From JAGNRR01 sp965230665 (GTDB lineage Bacteria > Bacteroidota > Bacteroidia > Chitinophagales > Chitinophagaceae): DNA of 64,000 nucleotides. Positions within the stretch are counted from its first letter, which is position 1. Each line of letters opens with the position of its first letter. Below, in pieces: positions 52,446-62,657 of the stretch. Location: NCBI GenBank assembly GCA_965230665.1, contig CBDDLM010000004.1, positions 1,178,001 to 1,242,000 on the forward strand. The letters run 5' to 3'. The notes under the pieces were generated by a model. The model saw only the letters and a list, made by a program, of their open reading frames with translations. It did no database searches and was not told the origin of the DNA. A program made the translations under genes and the position numbers.

Positions 52446-55400
52446 ATGAAAATCCCTTCTTGTAGGAAAAGAAACATCCCCCTAAATAAGTCCATTTTAT
52501 TCATTTTGCTAGCCATTTACTGCCTTATGACGGTGCGTGTTTATGGACAGCGTGTTCGTGATCAGGTCACACGCGACACCCTTTGTTATATCTATAAACT
52601 AGACAATGAACAATTGGAGTACATATATAAGAGTAAAAAGCTTAAGGATACTACTTGGTTTTTTTCTCAGAAGATTGACTCATTTAAGTATAACAAATTT
52701 GATCAAGGAAAGCTTCCTGATGGTTGTTACCTTAAAACAGAAGTCGTGAAGCACAAATTATCGATGCGTCTTATTATAAACCTTCCGTTTGAAGTCAAGA
52801 ATAAGACGATTAAGGGTCAACACCTGCTCTACTTAATCAACAAAAGAACAAAGAGTGAGATAACCGATGCTACCGTGTCCCTAAGTAAACGCAATTGTAC
52901 ATACGATTCAGGATTTGGTGCATACGTACTCGATATTCTTAAGAAGGGGAAAACTGACCGAAATAAATATGTGCACATACAATATCAAGGGAATGATTAT
53001 TACTATTACCTCAATGGGGTAAAAAATTATATCCCAAAACCGCGAGATCCAAAGTTTAGAGGAGGGAGTACTCAATTATCACCTGGTTACTTCATTATAA
53101 GTCAACCCAAATATCGTCCATTGGATACACTTAAATACAAAGCCTATCTTGTAGACCCCTTCAAAGGTAAACCAATACGAAAAAAAGTATGGCTCACCTT
53201 TAAAGATCAGCGTAAAACCTATTGGCGTAAAAAAATCAAAAGAAAATCACTTGGTGCTTATCACGGTCAATTTGTGCTACCGGATAGCTTGAAAATTGAC
53301 AAAGGCTACAGACTTCGAATGAGCTACTCCAAGAAGGGACGTAATCTCTTTACAGAAAAAGCGTTTAGGCTAGAAGACTATAAATTAGATAAAAATAAAT
53401 ACGAGCTTATCATTCCTAAGGACACATTCCATGCTGGAGAGTCACTAGCATTTTACGGCAAAGCTACCGATGCCAATGGATTCAACCTTTCGGATACCCG
53501 TATCAAAGTAAAACTAAGCGTAGAGCAGGTAGTCAAAACTTATCAAGATACTATAATATTCAGAAACAATGAGCAACAAAATTGGTATGAACTCGATACC
53601 ATCATGAATGAATTGGAGGCAACAAAAATTATCATTCCCAAACGTAAGCTACTAAACGGCTTAATTAAATATAAGGTCGTTGTTGAAATGCAAGATGTAA
53701 GACAAGAGAAAAAAAGTTTCGTACGCTATATATATTGGGAAGCTAAGAAAGAGCAGACCCTCTTCTACCAAAAGCAAGATACCATTGTTGCCAGACAAAC
53801 CTATAAACTTAAAGACACGAATAAGGTTTTTGATTTATTCATCTACCAAAATAATGTATTGTTGGATAGCATAAGAATCCAAACTCCATTTAAAAAACAA
53901 ATTGCTCAACATTATACATTAGCAGAGTTACGTGAGCCCATGACTGACCAGCGCTATGTTGTTTCTATTAAAAAGAACTTACTTGATCTAATCAAGTTCA
54001 ACACAAAAAGATCTCATGATTCAGTAAATATACAAGTAGCTTATCCGTTAAACACACCATTACATTATAAAATATATAAAGAAAAGGAGGAAGTTGCTTC
54101 AGGAGCCAGCAATAAGATCAATTTTAGGGTCAGGGATGAAAGTGATGCAGACTATTATCTACTAATTAGTTCTAATATAAATGGTCAATTGGCCAGCAAT
54201 TACAATTATTTTAAAATTAGTCAAGACACGAAAAAACTTCGCGTAACCACAGATTTTCCGGATGAAATTTACCCTGGATCGGAACATGTCATCAAAATAG
54301 ATGTACGTGATTATAAAGGTCGAGCAAAGGAGAACATAAATATCGCCACGTATGCGGTAAGTAGTATGTTCAAAGAAGCTCTACAAAAGCCTTCTATTCA
54401 TATTCCGATGAAGCGTGCTCTTCAGCTCAAAAAAATATCTCTAGAAAAACCCGAAGTAGAATATAGAATAAAAGGCCTTAATCTTAGTCAATCATTTCGG
54501 TTAAAGGATTGGATGGTTACAACATTCAATTTGCACAAAAATGATTATTATAAAATCTATCATAGCCTTCAGGATATTTATACCCATTACCTTCCGCTTG
54601 AAGACAAAAAGAAAGCGAACAAAACAACAAGACGGAATAATTCTGAGCTTGCCGTATTACCAGTTCTAAGAAATGAAATTTTGAAACCATCCTACGTCAG
54701 GCTGAACGATGTACTCATATATCATAATAATATTGATGCCAACCTTCCCTATTCGGCAGCTGTAAACCCAGGAAGCTATACGGTGGAGTTTAGGTTTCAG
54801 GATAAACTATTCCGTGTTAAAAATGTAGTCATAAAACCGAAGCATAAGACATTACTCTGCATTCGACTTGATAGTATATTGGAAAGAAAGGATAGTCCGT
54901 TTATCATAAGAGACTCTCTACCCTCTTATTCCATGACTTCCAAAGAGCTGAAAGAACTGGATAAAAACAGTCTCTTTATATATGGTTTACGGTTTGACAC
55001 CCTCAAAGTATACCCACTAAATAATGAGAACAATGTACAATACTACTTTGGCAGGAACGAATTAGGTCGTATTCAAGTAAGAGATGAGAATTTTTCAGTA
55101 GTTGGTCTGCCTCCCCATACGAATGAAGAGGTCACATTTGTTCTAGACTTCGGACGGAATAAGAAAATTATCCGAAATGGGAAGAGCCAAGTTTGCTATT
55201 TGTATAGTAATAAGCAGGAATATAAGGATTATGATAGCATGGCTACACCTTTATTTGGTTCGGGAAGAAGCCGCCTCAGGTATTATGCGTTACTTGATGT
55301 TTCTAACAAACTTATTCCTGTAACGGTAAAGACAGAAGAGAAGAAGGTTGCCACTCCAACGTATAAGAATAATACAAACACACCCTCTAGAAAGTTATAT

Positions 55401-58400
55401 CAATCACCTGTTGGAGCCTTTGCTCCAAAACATATTAATGGACATAGCGCTTATTTTTCTATAACAACGAGTGATACCGTTAAACTTGCCGCTTTATGGC
55501 TTATCAATAAGAACAATCCAAATCAATCCGCTTTTTATAGAGGTAGCCATGCCACTCGTCATGCTCAGAATTTCTCTGGTGGTGCTGATGTTTATGATAT
55601 TTACTTCCTGTTTACCAATAAGCAATACACCATTTTTGAAAACCAAGTTCTTCAAAAAACGGAACGTTGGTATATAAACACAGAATACTTTAATACACTA
55701 CCCATCGAAGAAAATACTTTTACTGAGCCCGTACTATTATTCAATCACCTTACTAAAACACCAATGTCTGCGTTTGTATCCTATCCTGATGAACGAGATG
55801 TACAGGTTAAAGTTTTGAAAGAAGGGGTAAGAAACACAGCTATGATACAAGGAATTTTACAAAATTCGTATGGTAGCATCCTAAGTGGTCAGGACATCTT
55901 TCTTGAAAAAAATGGCCGATTCTATCGCGGTGCAACCTCGAATCCCAAAGGTGAATTTGAGTTTCTGAACATCCCGAAAGGCGATTATATGCTCAAAGTT
56001 TTTACTAACGCTTTTAGACCAAGATATGCTTATAATATTAGCATTAGAGAAAATGCCGTTTATACCTATACTATTGCCTTAAAACAAAAAAACACATTCG
56101 TTCCTGACCTATTGATCAATGAAAACGAAGTACAACTTCAGGTATTTCAAACAAAAGAAAAACGTAATCTAAAGTCATTTGGAAATCTTTATGACCTAAA
56201 TACGAGAGCTCCTATTGAAGACGGCTCGATCCAGTATGTAAGAAAGGATGGTAAGGTATTGGCCCAATATACCTCTAATCGCCGTGGACAATTCGATATC
56301 TATAGCGAAGACTTTGTAGATAGCGCTTTCCACATCATTTTTGAGAAAAAAGGGTATCGTACTTTAAAGATTAAAAACGTCGAATTTTACAAAGCCAATG
56401 CTAATCAGCTAAATGTATTTTTAAGCACAAGGAGTAACAGCAAAAACTTACCTATGGTGATAGACTTGCAGTTAAACGAACGCACCACGGTTACACGAGA
56501 CCGACCAAATAAACGTTCACCCTATAGCAATATTATCAATACAAAAACGACTTATAAGAAAAGTGGCAAATCAAGTATCCGAGGTAAAGTTGTCAATGAC
56601 CGAGGACAGGCAGTTCCATTTGCGAACATCAGTATTTTCCAAGCTAATACTTTAAAAGGACAAACTAGAACAAATGTAGATGGACGTTATCAAATAAATA
56701 ATATCCAAGCTGGAACATATACGCTAAAAGTAAGTAGCTTAGGCTATAGTAAATTAGAGATCCGAAACATTTCGATTCGCAATAAAAGAATCACCTTACG
56801 TAATATTGTATTACGAAATGGGAGCAAAAACCTAAGAGCTGTTACTATTACGGCAAGACCAAAACTGATTGATGCCAGTAACTCTAGCGTCAAAAAAGTA
56901 TATACAACTCCAATGCAAAGGATTTCTAATAAAGACGTCTTGGAGAACGTACAAGTTATAGCAGGAGTCGATGGGAGTGTTTCAAGTAGTAATTATTTCT
57001 CAATAGCTGGTGGACGTTCTGATGAGACATTTTATACAATCGACGGAAAGTCCGTCCAAACCAAAGTTCCATCTTATAGAGAAAAAATAAAAGGCAAAAA
57101 GGGCTATAACCTCTTTAAAGCGGCTAAGGCTAAAAGTCTCCGAACCCAATTTAGTAATCTTGGTTTTTGGGTACCCAATCTTACCACAAACAAAGAAGGG
57201 TATGCTTATGCAACAATAACTTTCCCAGACGATGTGACCAAATGGGAAACCTATGTACTGGCTATGGGGCGCAACTACTTCAATGATGTTTATACCAAAT
57301 CCATCAGATCGTATAAGCCCATTATGGTTAACAGTATCATACCTCGTTATTTATATTTATCTGATCAACTCGAGGCAAAAGCCAAGTATGTCAATCTAGA
57401 TAGCGCATCCCATAACGTTCAAATAAAAGTTAGCCTAAACAATCAAGAAAAAATAAATAAAACGCTTCAGCTGAAGCGAAGCTATGTTGATTCTGTCGTG
57501 CTCGATGCAAAGACACCGGACAGTCTTTTGTGGCGAGCAGAACTTGATATGGATACCTATTATAAAGACGGAGAACAAATTAAAATCCCAGTATTCAAGG
57601 ATGGGTTAGAAACAAAGGATTATGAGTTAGCTGTATTAAAAAATGATACGACACGACAATTTAACCTTGGCGATCGAACAAAAACCACCATCTATTTTAA
57701 CAATACTGTCCTAGAGAATATTCTTGTTGAACTTGAAAAACTAAAAAGTTACCCCTACAGTTGTAATGAACAGAAGGCATCGAAAGTCAAAGGACTTCTA
57801 ATTGAAGAAAGAATTCGAACCTCACTTAAACAGCCTTTCAAAAACAAACGTATGTTACGATCTTTGATCAAGCGTTTACAACGTACTCAAAAAGCAAATG
57901 GTTCATGGGCATGGTGGACGAACGGTCGTTCCAATAACAGAATGACAATTTACATTGCGGAGGTTTTGCAAGAAGCAAACCAAAAAGGCTATAATAACTC
58001 AGCGGCCTTACTTGCAAAAGAATATATCAAAAAGAACATTAATCAATTCAACACATCGGATAAACTATACGCGCTCTATTTACTCAAAAAAATGAATGTG
58101 CGCATAAATTATGAAAAATTGACCCGAGATATTTCGTACTATGATCTTAATACATGCGACCGCCTGTACTATCTAAGCAATGAGCATAAGTATAAGAATA
58201 GGCTAAGTAAATCCAGAGTTTATGATTGTCTCGCCCAAATTAGTGCCCAAACACGAGGACGGTATTCAGAGAATTTCTTTTATGACCCAAGTGCTAATAT
58301 GGCTTTGGCATCTAAATTGCTCAAAGGAACTTCTCTAGAAAATAATGTAACGAAAAGTATGGCACCTCTTATTGGTTCTGGGAAGTTCATATCAGGTGCT

Positions 58401-59003
58401 AATACTTTTGCCAAAGTCTATTTGATTGATGCCTGGCTTCAAAGTTTAAAGGAAAAAAATACTTCCGTAAATGCCAAGCTTATCATCAACGATACATTAA
58501 TCATTACGAAGTTTCCATATGTACATACTCTTACGGACTCTAAGATTAAAATTGGTCATACCGGAACAGATGTATGGACCTCTTTTGTACGAGATGTATA
58601 TCTTCCGGATCCAAAAAAACGAGATAGTCTATTTGACGTTCGCACTCAATTTATGCAAGGAAACCGAACAATAAAGAGGTTTACCAAAGGTAATGATGTC
58701 ACCATGCAAGTCAAGATTATGTCTTTTAGAACGGCTAAGAATATTATGATTGAGGTCCCCATCCCATCGGCATGTAGTTATAAGGGTAAGAGTATCCCAA
58801 GGGGTAATATAAGTCATATTGAATATTACAAACACAAGGCAATCTACTATATAGAACGGCTAAATGTCGGAGAAACGACTATCAATATCCCTTTAAGACT
58901 AAACTTCAGTGGTTCATACAGTCTGCCTCCCGTAAATGTCTCTCTAATGTATTATCCCTTTAAGTCGGGTAATAATGCCAAATCTCGTATTCAAGTGAAC
59001 TGA
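52446..59003 (+). CDS. Giant alpha-2-macroglobulin with embedded plug-like segment
   Basis: The protein has 2185 residues with an N-terminal signal. A bacterial A2M: MG-type beta domains (KYELIIPKDTFHAGESLAFYG around 320), and, near the C-terminal third, the A2M block LRTQFSNLGFWVPNLTTNKEGYAYATITFP from residue ~1565 and the thioester motif YPYSCNEQ with Cys1773 and Gln1776. Between them lie two CarboxypepD_reg-like domains (about 1135-1195 and 1377-1455: RGKVVNDRGQAVPFANISIF...GTYTLKVSSLGY) and a TonB-plug-like part (about 1480-1540: DVLENVQVIAGVDGSV ... GGRSDETFYTIDGKSV). No beta-barrel follows. Likely periplasmic, a protease trap; the plug part's role is unknown. Confidence 0.85.
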   Translation: MKIPSCRKRNIPLNKSILFILLAIYCLMTVRVYGQRVRDQVTRDTLCYIYKLDNEQLEYIYKSKKLKDTTWFFSQKIDSFKYNKFDQGKLPDGCYLKTEVVKHKLSMRLIINLPFEVKNKTIKGQHLLYLINKRTKSEITDATVSLSKRNCTYDSGFGAYVLDILKKGKTDRNKYVHIQYQGNDYYYYLNGVKNYIPKPRDPKFRGGSTQLSPGYFIISQPKYRPLDTLKYKAYLVDPFKGKPIRKKVWLTFKDQRKTYWRKKIKRKSLGAYHGQFVLPDSLKIDKGYRLRMSYSKKGRNLFTEKAFRLEDYKLDKNKYELIIPKDTFHAGESLAFYGKATDANGFNLSDTRIKVKLSVEQVVKTYQDTIIFRNNEQQNWYELDTIMNELEATKIIIPKRKLLNGLIKYKVVVEMQDVRQEKKSFVRYIYWEAKKEQTLFYQKQDTIVARQTYKLKDTNKVFDLFIYQNNVLLDSIRIQTPFKKQIAQHYTLAELREPMTDQRYVVSIKKNLLDLIKFNTKRSHDSVNIQVAYPLNTPLHYKIYKEKEEVASGASNKINFRVRDESDADYYLLISSNINGQLASNYNYFKISQDTKKLRVTTDFPDEIYPGSEHVIKIDVRDYKGRAKENINIATYAVSSMFKEALQKPSIHIPMKRALQLKKISLEKPEVEYRIKGLNLSQSFRLKDWMVTTFNLHKNDYYKIYHSLQDIYTHYLPLEDKKKANKTTRRNNSELAVLPVLRNEILKPSYVRLNDVLIYHNNIDANLPYSAAVNPGSYTVEFRFQDKLFRVKNVVIKPKHKTLLCIRLDSILERKDSPFIIRDSLPSYSMTSKELKELDKNSLFIYGLRFDTLKVYPLNNENNVQYYFGRNELGRIQVRDENFSVVGLPPHTNEEVTFVLDFGRNKKIIRNGKSQVCYLYSNKQEYKDYDSMATPLFGSGRSRLRYYALLDVSNKLIPVTVKTEEKKVATPTYKNNTNTPSRKLYQSPVGAFAPKHINGHSAYFSITTSDTVKLAALWLINKNNPNQSAFYRGSHATRHAQNFSGGADVYDIYFLFTNKQYTIFENQVLQKTERWYINTEYFNTLPIEENTFTEPVLLFNHLTKTPMSAFVSYPDERDVQVKVLKEGVRNTAMIQGILQNSYGSILSGQDIFLEKNGRFYRGATSNPKGEFEFLNIPKGDYMLKVFTNAFRPRYAYNISIRENAVYTYTIALKQKNTFVPDLLINENEVQLQVFQTKEKRNLKSFGNLYDLNTRAPIEDGSIQYVRKDGKVLAQYTSNRRGQFDIYSEDFVDSAFHIIFEKKGYRTLKIKNVEFYKANANQLNVFLSTRSNSKNLPMVIDLQLNERTTVTRDRPNKRSPYSNIINTKTTYKKSGKSSIRGKVVNDRGQAVPFANISIFQANTLKGQTRTNVDGRYQINNIQAGTYTLKVSSLGYSKLEIRNISIRNKRITLRNIVLRNGSKNLRAVTITARPKLIDASNSSVKKVYTTPMQRISNKDVLENVQVIAGVDGSVSSSNYFSIAGGRSDETFYTIDGKSVQTKVPSYREKIKGKKGYNLFKAAKAKSLRTQFSNLGFWVPNLTTNKEGYAYATITFPDDVTKWETYVLAMGRNYFNDVYTKSIRSYKPIMVNSIIPRYLYLSDQLEAKAKYVNLDSASHNVQIKVSLNNQEKINKTLQLKRSYVDSVVLDAKTPDSLLWRAELDMDTYYKDGEQIKIPVFKDGLETKDYELAVLKNDTTRQFNLGDRTKTTIYFNNTVLENILVELEKLKSYPYSCNEQKASKVKGLLIEERIRTSLKQPFKNKRMLRSLIKRLQRTQKANGSWAWWTNGRSNNRMTIYIAEVLQEANQKGYNNSAALLAKEYIKKNINQFNTSDKLYALYLLKKMNVRINYEKLTRDISYYDLNTCDRLYYLSNEHKYKNRLSKSRVYDCLAQISAQTRGRYSENFFYDPSANMALASKLLKGTSLENNVTKSMAPLIGSGKFISGANTFAKVYLIDAWLQSLKEKNTSVNAKLIINDTLIITKFPYVHTLTDSKIKIGHTGTDVWTSFVRDVYLPDPKKRDSLFDVRTQFMQGNRTIKRFTKGNDVTMQVKIMSFRTAKNIMIEVPIPSACSYKGKSIPRGNISHIEYYKHKAIYYIERLNVGETTINIPLRLNFSGSYSLPPVNVSLMYYPFKSGNNAKSRIQVN

Positions 59004-59024
59004 TAAAGTATATTTACGACCGAA

Positions 59025-59582
59025 ATGAAGAACATTGCTATTTTTGCATCGGGCGCAGGAAGTAATGCGCAAGCCATTATTGATTATTTTAGAGAACTTA
59101 GTGTAGTAAATGTTGCGCTCATCGTAAGTAATAAATCCAAGGCGGGTGTATTGGATATCGCCAAAACAGAAGAGATTGACGCACTTCTTATAGACAAAAG
59201 CATCATAAATAATTCTGATTTCCTAAGCTTACTCCAGCAATATCGAATAGACCTTATCGTACTCGCTGGTTATTTATGGAAAATTCCTGCTTACCTAATT
59301 CAAGCCTACGAAAACAAAATTGTGAATATTCATCCCGCTCTTCTTCCGAAGTACGGTGGTAAAGGTATGTACGGAAGTCATGTGCATCAAGCTGTAATAC
59401 AAAATAAGGAGACGGAAAGTGGAATAACGATCCACCTGGTCAACGAAGAATATGATAAAGGAAAGATCTTATTGCAGGAAAAAATAGCGGTTACTTCGGA
59501 GGATACACCTAATAGTCTTGCTCAGAAAATTCATCAATTGGAACATGCTCATTATGCACCTACTATAAAAAAGTTAATTTAG
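59025..59582 (+). CDS. purN: Phosphoribosylglycinamide formyltransferase (GART)
   Basis: Third step of purine synthesis, transferring a formyl group from 10-formyl-THF to GAR. 185 residues, normal. Start FASGAGSNAQAIIDYF (phosphate-binding), catalytic NIHPALLPKYGG (Asn, His) and the Asp in YDKGKILLQE; IVLAGYLWKIPAYLI is also typical. 22 bases after the A2M stop, with a one-mismatch -7 box (TATATTTA) just before the ATG. Alone here, without other pur genes. Confidence 0.95.
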   Translation: MKNIAIFASGAGSNAQAIIDYFRELSVVNVALIVSNKSKAGVLDIAKTEEIDALLIDKSIINNSDFLSLLQQYRIDLIVLAGYLWKIPAYLIQAYENKIVNIHPALLPKYGGKGMYGSHVHQAVIQNKETESGITIHLVNEEYDKGKILLQEKIAVTSEDTPNSLAQKIHQLEHAHYAPTIKKLI

Positions 59583-59632
59583 ATTAAACCTTCTGTTCAT
59601 AAGGTGCTCTAATATTTCATAAAATAAAAACT

Positions 59633-60331
59633 ATGAAATATCAATTTAACAAAATCTCCCTTCTTCTAATGTTCTTATGCCTTTCGGCTTTTTCTAGTCA
59701 AGCTCAAAACAAGGGCGAAGGGTCCGAATTTACCAATGTGCTAAAAACAAATGTCCTAGGTTACCTAGCTGGTCAATATCAATTAGCTTATGAACGTGTT
59801 ATTAATCCGCACTTCTCTGCTCAATTATCCGCAGGATTTCTTACAGGTAATAGCGATGGTACTTTAGGAACAAACTCTTATGATAGTAAACGTACAGGCT
59901 ATATTATTATACCCGAGGCACGATACTATTTCGGTGGACGCGCTCCAAAAAGATTTTATGTAGGTGCATTTGCACGCTATCGCCACGCTAATAATGACTT
60001 GACTGATAAGACTTGGACAAGTGGTGGCACTGGAACGAATCAAGACTTATCGCGCGAACGTAAGGTTAACTCGATAGGAGGTGGCCTTGTTGCAGGCTAT
60101 CAAGTCATTACACGAGGAGGATTCACCTTTGATGTATTCGCAGGACCACAATATAAGAGTCGTACCACCACGATCACTTATGACAATGCTGCGCTGAATC
60201 AGGCAGCAAATAATAGTAGCTACGATTCTTTAGGAGATGAATTGTTTGACAGCAAATTTGTCAACTTTGATCTTGACGATAGTGCCAATTTTGGTCTTCG
60301 CTTTGGATTTAATATTGGATTTGCCTTTTAA
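59633..60331 (+). CDS. Outer-membrane beta-barrel, porin-like
   Basis: The protein has 232 residues. Signal peptide (ISLLLMFLCLSAFSSQAQ). Repeated beta-strand pattern with aromatic ends: YQLAYERVINPHFSAQLSAGFLTG, GYIIIPEARYYFGG, RFYVGAFARYRHA, SIGGGLVAGYQVI, FTFDVFAGPQYKSR, and a C-terminal NFGLRFGFNIGFAF ending in Phe, the barrel-assembly signal. DUF3575-like in appearance. Terminator follows. Confidence 0.75.
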   Translation: MKYQFNKISLLLMFLCLSAFSSQAQNKGEGSEFTNVLKTNVLGYLAGQYQLAYERVINPHFSAQLSAGFLTGNSDGTLGTNSYDSKRTGYIIIPEARYYFGGRAPKRFYVGAFARYRHANNDLTDKTWTSGGTGTNQDLSRERKVNSIGGGLVAGYQVITRGGFTFDVFAGPQYKSRTTTITYDNAALNQAANNSSYDSLGDELFDSKFVNFDLDDSANFGLRFGFNIGFAF

Positions 60332-60347
60332 AGATTATCTCATCAAC

Positions 60348-60378
60348 AAAAGAGGAGATTCGTTGAATCTCCTCTTTT
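60348..60378. terminator. Bidirectional terminator
   Basis: aaaagaggagattc / gaatctcctctttt (60348-60361, 60365-60378), loop gtt. Serves the barrel gene and the convergent EamA gene. Confidence 0.95.
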
Positions 60379-60387
60379 TATTTCCAA

Positions 60388-61293
60388 TTAGCTTTTCGAT
60401 CTAAAGATTGCTTTTTTTCTACTAACAAGATAAACTCCTGCAAAAATTAACACTCCAGCTATTGCCTTAGTCATGCTCATGGTTTCGCTAAAGAATAGAA
60501 TAGCGATCATACCGGCCAAAAAAGGTTGCAGATAGATGTATGAACCAATTACAGTAGGTGATAATTGTTTCATAGCAAATACATTCCATAAGTATGCTAA
60601 AAAAGTCATGGCAATTAAAACGTAACCCAAAACAAGATAATCTTGTGGGGTAAATACACTCCAGTCAATTTGCTCTACCTGACCTAATCCAAACGGGAGT
60701 ACCATAAGAGCACCAAAAAGAAATACCCAACGTATTACAGATAAGGGTGCATATTTAGACATAAGTGGTTTTACAGTAATCAAGTATAACGAATAAGATG
60801 CTGCATTAATAAAAACAAAAAAATCACCCAAGGGTGGATTACTCCCTAGCACCGAACTTTCGCTTCTATCGATAAGTACATATGCCCCAAACAAGCCTAA
60901 GGTAATTCCCAATCCTTTGTTCACCGTGAATTTTTCTTTCAGAATCACTGTAGCCATAATACCTACAAGAATAGGCGTTGTAAGCATCATAAGTGCAGCA
61001 TGTACAGGAGTTGTTCGCGCTAAGCCCTCAAAAAAGAAGAGTTGATTCGTAGCTACACCAAATAAACCACATAAAATAAGTCTAGGAAAATCCTTCCGCT
61101 CAATCTTATTTTCTTCTTTACCCTTTAACACAAAAAAGAGCCAAAATAGAATCGTACCCACTAGCACTCGTAACAAAATAAATCCTCTGGGAAGTATGAG
61201 CGCTGGCATGATTATTTTGCTTATTGAAAAACCTCCTGCGTAGATCAAGGTAACAGCCAATACCGCTATATGTGCAATTGTTCTTGGGTGCAT
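60388..61293 (-). CDS. EamA/DMT family transporter
   Basis: The protein has about 301 residues from the ATG at 61293; the TTG at 61302 lies inside the -7 box and is rejected. Ten membrane helices in two EamA repeats (LIYAGGFSISKIIMP...; FFVFINAASYSLYLITVKPL). Marks such as VATNQLFFFEGLARTTPVHAALMM and YLWNVFAMKQLSPTVIGSYIYLQP are typical for metabolite exporters of the DMT superfamily. Substrate unknown. Confidence 0.9.
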   Translation of the reverse strand: MHPRTIAHIAVLAVTLIYAGGFSISKIIMPALILPRGFILLRVLVGTILFWLFFVLKGKEENKIERKDFPRLILCGLFGVATNQLFFFEGLARTTPVHAALMMLTTPILVGIMATVILKEKFTVNKGLGITLGLFGAYVLIDRSESSVLGSNPPLGDFFVFINAASYSLYLITVKPLMSKYAPLSVIRWVFLFGALMVLPFGLGQVEQIDWSVFTPQDYLVLGYVLIAMTFLAYLWNVFAMKQLSPTVIGSYIYLQPFLAGMIAILFFSETMSMTKAIAGVLIFAGVYLVSRKKAIFRSKS

Positions 61294-61299
61294 GTCGGG

Positions 61300-61307
61300 C
61301 AAAAATA
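61300..61307 (-). promoter_or_regulatory. -7 element of the EamA gene
   Basis: TATTTTTG on the minus strand, six bases before the ATG at 61293, so the transcript should be leaderless or nearly so. Confidence 0.5.
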
Positions 61308-61317
61308 ATCTTTACCG

Positions 61318-61779
61318 CTAACTATTGAACTTCTTTTCAAGAACCTCAAACCGATACTCAAATATCCCTTCCAGTTTTTTCTTAACGAAAAGAAAGTGGG
61401 CTATGTCTCCCAGAAATCCCAACGGCAACTTATAATGAATAATATCTTTCATCAACATCCCGTCCGTTGTTTCTTCGATATGATGCTCATGGTGCCACAT
61501 TGAATAAGGCCCGAAACGCTGTTCGTCGACAAAATACTCTTGCTCTTTTACGTGTGTGATTTCAGTGCACCAATTCAATTTAATACCAAGAAGCGGTGTT
61601 ACTTTATAATTAATCATCTGCCCGGCGTACATCTCTTCAGCTAGATTTTCTGTTAGGATTTCGAACCCCATCTCTTTTGGAGTAATCTCTTGTAAATTGC
61701 GAGGAGAAGAAATAAAATTCCATAACGTCTTCTTATCCGTCTTGATCAGTTGTGTTTTTTCCAATTTGTATATTCCCAT
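61318..61779 (-). CDS. SRPBCC family lipid/ligand-binding protein
   Basis: The protein has 153 residues from the ATG at 61779. START-like fold: start IYKLEKTQLIKTDKKTLWNFISSPRNLQEITP, then YKVTPLLGIKLNWCTEITHVKEQEYFVDEQ and the RFGPYSMWHHEHHIEE block typical of this clade. It and the following SDR gene form a pair often found in Bacteroidota light-response clusters with photolyases; none is present here. Ligand unknown. Confidence 0.85.
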   Translation of the reverse strand: MGIYKLEKTQLIKTDKKTLWNFISSPRNLQEITPKEMGFEILTENLAEEMYAGQMINYKVTPLLGIKLNWCTEITHVKEQEYFVDEQRFGPYSMWHHEHHIEETTDGMLMKDIIHYKLPLGFLGDIAHFLFVKKKLEGIFEYRFEVLEKKFNS

Positions 61780-61897
61780 TTTTATTTTTTTTACATTACA
61801 CACTACACTACTTTACCCGCTCTAAATTCAGTTCTCATTTTATGCCAACTAAATGTTCTTAAACAAGCTTCTTCGGATAAACGGGCTTAGTATACAT

Positions 61898-62590
61898 TTA
61901 CATCATTCTGATAGACCCCATACCTCCATCAATATGTAATATCTGTCCAGTCATCCAGCTACTCTCTTCCGTCAATAAAAACTTGGCCGCTCGTGCTAAT
62001 TCTTCAGCGGTTCCCACAGATTTGAGTGGATGACGACTTGCCGAAGCCTGCCTCTTCTCATCTGTACTCAATAAGCTTGTTGCTAGAGGAGTATCCGTTA
62101 GGGAGGGTGCAATACAATTAACCCGAACAAGTGGTGCTAATTCAGCAGCAAGTGCTTTGGTTAAGCCCTCAATAGCCCCTTTACTACTAGCAACCAAAGA
62201 ATGAAAACTCATTCCAGTTTGTACTGCAACGGTAGAAAACAACACTACAGAGGCCTGATTCCCTTTCTTTAGATTAGGTAATAACTGCTGTATCGTCTTA
62301 ACCGCACCTACCATGTTAAGCTCATAATCCTTCAAGAAGTCATCTGGCTTGATTCTACTAAACGGCTTTAAGTTGATTGAACCTGGCAAGTAAACCAAAC
62401 CATTTACCGCATCAGGAATATCCTTAAGATAAGCTTGCTCACGAACGTCGTAAAATTGATACTTTACATTCTCTCTGTCAATTTGCTCTTGCCTATTGTA
62501 TGTAACAAACAAGTTGTTATCCGCTTCTAATTGATTCACAAGTGCCTTACCTATGCCCGAGCTCCCCCCTATAATTACATAATTCTTCAT
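61898..62590 (-). CDS. SDR family protein lacking the catalytic Tyr
   Basis: The protein has 230 residues. Rossmann start VIIGGSSGIGKALV and NAG-like region GLVYLPGSINL. The active-site area reads FHSLVASSKGAIEGL: Lys is kept, but the Tyr four residues before it is Val. The end VNCIAPSLTDTPLA and WMTGQILHIDGGMG is typical. This sub-clade with a replaced Tyr is known to me from Bacteroidota and Cyanobacteria. Oxidoreductase activity is therefore uncertain. Confidence 0.85.
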   Translation of the reverse strand: MKNYVIIGGSSGIGKALVNQLEADNNLFVTYNRQEQIDRENVKYQFYDVREQAYLKDIPDAVNGLVYLPGSINLKPFSRIKPDDFLKDYELNMVGAVKTIQQLLPNLKKGNQASVVLFSTVAVQTGMSFHSLVASSKGAIEGLTKALAAELAPLVRVNCIAPSLTDTPLATSLLSTDEKRQASASRHPLKSVGTAEELARAAKFLLTEESSWMTGQILHIDGGMGSIRMM

Positions 62591-62657
62591 AATCTAACTT
62601 ATAAATTCACATGTGGGGCAAGAAATAAACACTCTTTTCGTAAAAAGAGTACAGCAC

